A DNA stretch of 23,265 bases from Treponema sp. UBA4326. GTDB lineage: Bacteria > Spirochaetota > Spirochaetia > Treponematales > Treponemataceae. Every line of letters starts with the position of its first letter. Position 1 is the stretch's first letter. Positions 22,389 through 23,265 of this stretch are shown here, piece by piece. A model generated the notes under the pieces. It saw only the letters and a program-made list of their open reading frames with translations, was not told the DNA's origin and ran no database searches. The DNA is taken from contig DGTW01000173.1 of assembly GCA_002393835.1 (NCBI GenBank), positions 1-23,265 on the forward strand, in the 5' to 3' direction. The position numbers and the translations under genes are program-made.

Positions 22389-23265
22389 ATGAAAAAAAAC
22401 AAGCGACTGGTCATCTCGCTTCTGACGGCGGCGGGGCTTTCCCTTCCGGCTATGGCTCAGGAAGCGGGAATTACGGCGGATTTTACGGCACCACAAACAG
22501 AGGTAAGCAAGAATCTTTTCGGTATTTTCTATGAGGACATCAACTATGCGGCTGATGGCGGTCTCTACGGCGAAATGGTGCAGAACCGTTCCTTTGAATT
22601 CGGCGTCAGCAACAACAGCGCTACGACCGGCTGGAAAGACCACATCAATATTTCCGGGGAAAAATCTTCTTCACGGCTCAAGGCAAGCAAAAAAGGCGGT
22701 CTTAACGAAAAGAATCCCACTTTCGCAACTTTGACGGCAAAGGCAGCCGGTGACGGATTTTCAAACAAGGGCTACAAGGGCATGTATTTTGAGGCTGGGA
22801 AAACCTATCCCGGCTCGGTCTATCTTAGAAGCGTCGATGGAAGCGTTTCAAGCGTGACTGTCACAATCGGTGCTGACGACACAGGCGCAAAAAAAGCCAC
22901 AACAAAAATCAGCGGCATCACATCAGAATGGAAAAAATATGAATTCTCTCTCACGGCAGCCGCCAACACCTACAACGGCTGCATTTCGCTTTATGCGGAT
23001 CAGGCAGGAAAGCTTGATGTAGACTTCGTATCTCTTTTCATGGCGGACATTTACAAGAACGAGCCGAACGGTCTCCGCAAAGACCTGGCCCAGATGCTGG
23101 AGGACATGCACCCGGCTTTCGTCCGCTTCCCGGGAGGCTGTATCGTTCACGGTCACTTCCTCGCAGACCGCTACCAGTGGAAGGACACAATCGGGCCGGT
23201 TGAAGAGCGAAAGGAAAACGCAAACTTCTGGGGCGGGGCAGTTCCCTACCAGCAGTCTTACGGAA
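22389..23265 (+). CDS. Exported GH51 alpha-L-arabinofuranosidase, 5' part (runs off window)
   Basis: 292 codons are visible and the frame is open to the window end. The signal peptide MKKNKRLVISLLTAAGLSLPAMA is cut before QEAG, so the enzyme is exported. FGIFYEDINYAADGGLYGE at 44-62, then MVQNRSFE, is the hallmark start of GH51 alpha-L-arabinofuranosidases. Residues about 73-215 look like an inserted carbohydrate-binding sandwich of the CBM4/9 sort (MYFEAGKTYPGSVYLRS, WKKYEFSLTA). The frame then continues with LAQMLEDMHPAFVRFPGGC, the return to the GH51 barrel. Both catalytic glutamates should lie beyond the window. It starts at ATG 22389 after AGGAG. It should remove alpha-linked arabinose from arabinan or arabinoxylan fragments. 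Operator copy F puts it in the shared regulon. Confidence 0.93.
   Translation, partial: MKKNKRLVISLLTAAGLSLPAMAQEAGITADFTAPQTEVSKNLFGIFYEDINYAADGGLYGEMVQNRSFEFGVSNNSATTGWKDHINISGEKSSSRLKASKKGGLNEKNPTFATLTAKAAGDGFSNKGYKGMYFEAGKTYPGSVYLRSVDGSVSSVTVTIGADDTGAKKATTKISGITSEWKKYEFSLTAAANTYNGCISLYADQAGKLDVDFVSLFMADIYKNEPNGLRKDLAQMLEDMHPAFVRFPGGCIVHGHFLADRYQWKDTIGPVEERKENANFWGGAVPYQQSYG

Noticed and set aside
22286..22534. An 82-codon plus-strand frame before and inside the GH51 start.
   Set aside because: It is out of frame with GH51 and covers the promoter and ribosome binding site.

Overview
The window looks like a stretch of a saccharolytic spirochete chromosome, most plausibly a gut or rumen Treponema. 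This is inferred from gene content, not from a marker gene. There are many lipoproteins with loose spirochete-style lipoboxes, beta-barrel outer-membrane proteins that open with MKL[EN]KL, a nuclease/ATPase gene of the PD-(D/E)XK (DUF1703) type, and moderate GC with AT-rich promoters. There is no SusC/SusD pair of Bacteroidetes type. I see no rRNA, tRNA, CRISPR array or insertion sequence.

Almost everything belongs to one arabinan / arabino-oligosaccharide utilisation locus. From left to right: the 3' end of a probable GH127/GH146 beta-L-arabinofuranosidase (2-379, +); a minus-strand importer operon (4655-475) made of a solute-binding protein, two permeases and a cytoplasmic GH43 arabinanase; a secreted GH43 arabinanase (6561-4777, -); a divergent lipoprotein of unknown role (6735-7688, +); two lipoprotein GH43 arabinanases (12156-7743, -), the second carrying an extra C-terminal ConA-like module; a LamG lipoprotein plus cytoplasmic GH43 arabinofuranosidase pair (13953-12245, -); two consecutive lipoprotein/beta-barrel gene pairs (18479-14220, -); a large multidomain lipoprotein (20398-18704, -); a PD-(D/E)XK/AAA gene (20643-22232, +); and the 5' end of an exported GH51 arabinofuranosidase (22389 to the end, +).

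A working model (inference): surface or outer-membrane lipoproteins bind and cut arabinan, the beta-barrels pass oligosaccharides across the outer membrane, the solute-binding protein and two permeases import them (the ATPase is not encoded here), and the two signal-less GH43 enzymes finish degradation in the cytoplasm. GH51 and GH127-type enzymes remove alpha- and beta-linked side chains.

Regulation appears shared. A ~31-33 bp element, a TTGAT-N4-ATCAA-like dyad followed by a second TTGATAT-like half-site exactly 20 bp further on, recurs in the promoter regions of the importer operon, the secreted GH43, the lipoprotein/barrel operon, the 564-aa lipoprotein and GH51. It sits at a near-constant helical phase relative to TTGACA-type -35 boxes. 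The two most notable candidates for something undescribed are this regulon and the repeated lipoprotein + beta-barrel pairs, which could be a spirochete counterpart of SusCD. A third is a ConA-like module shared by an arabinanase and the large lipoprotein.
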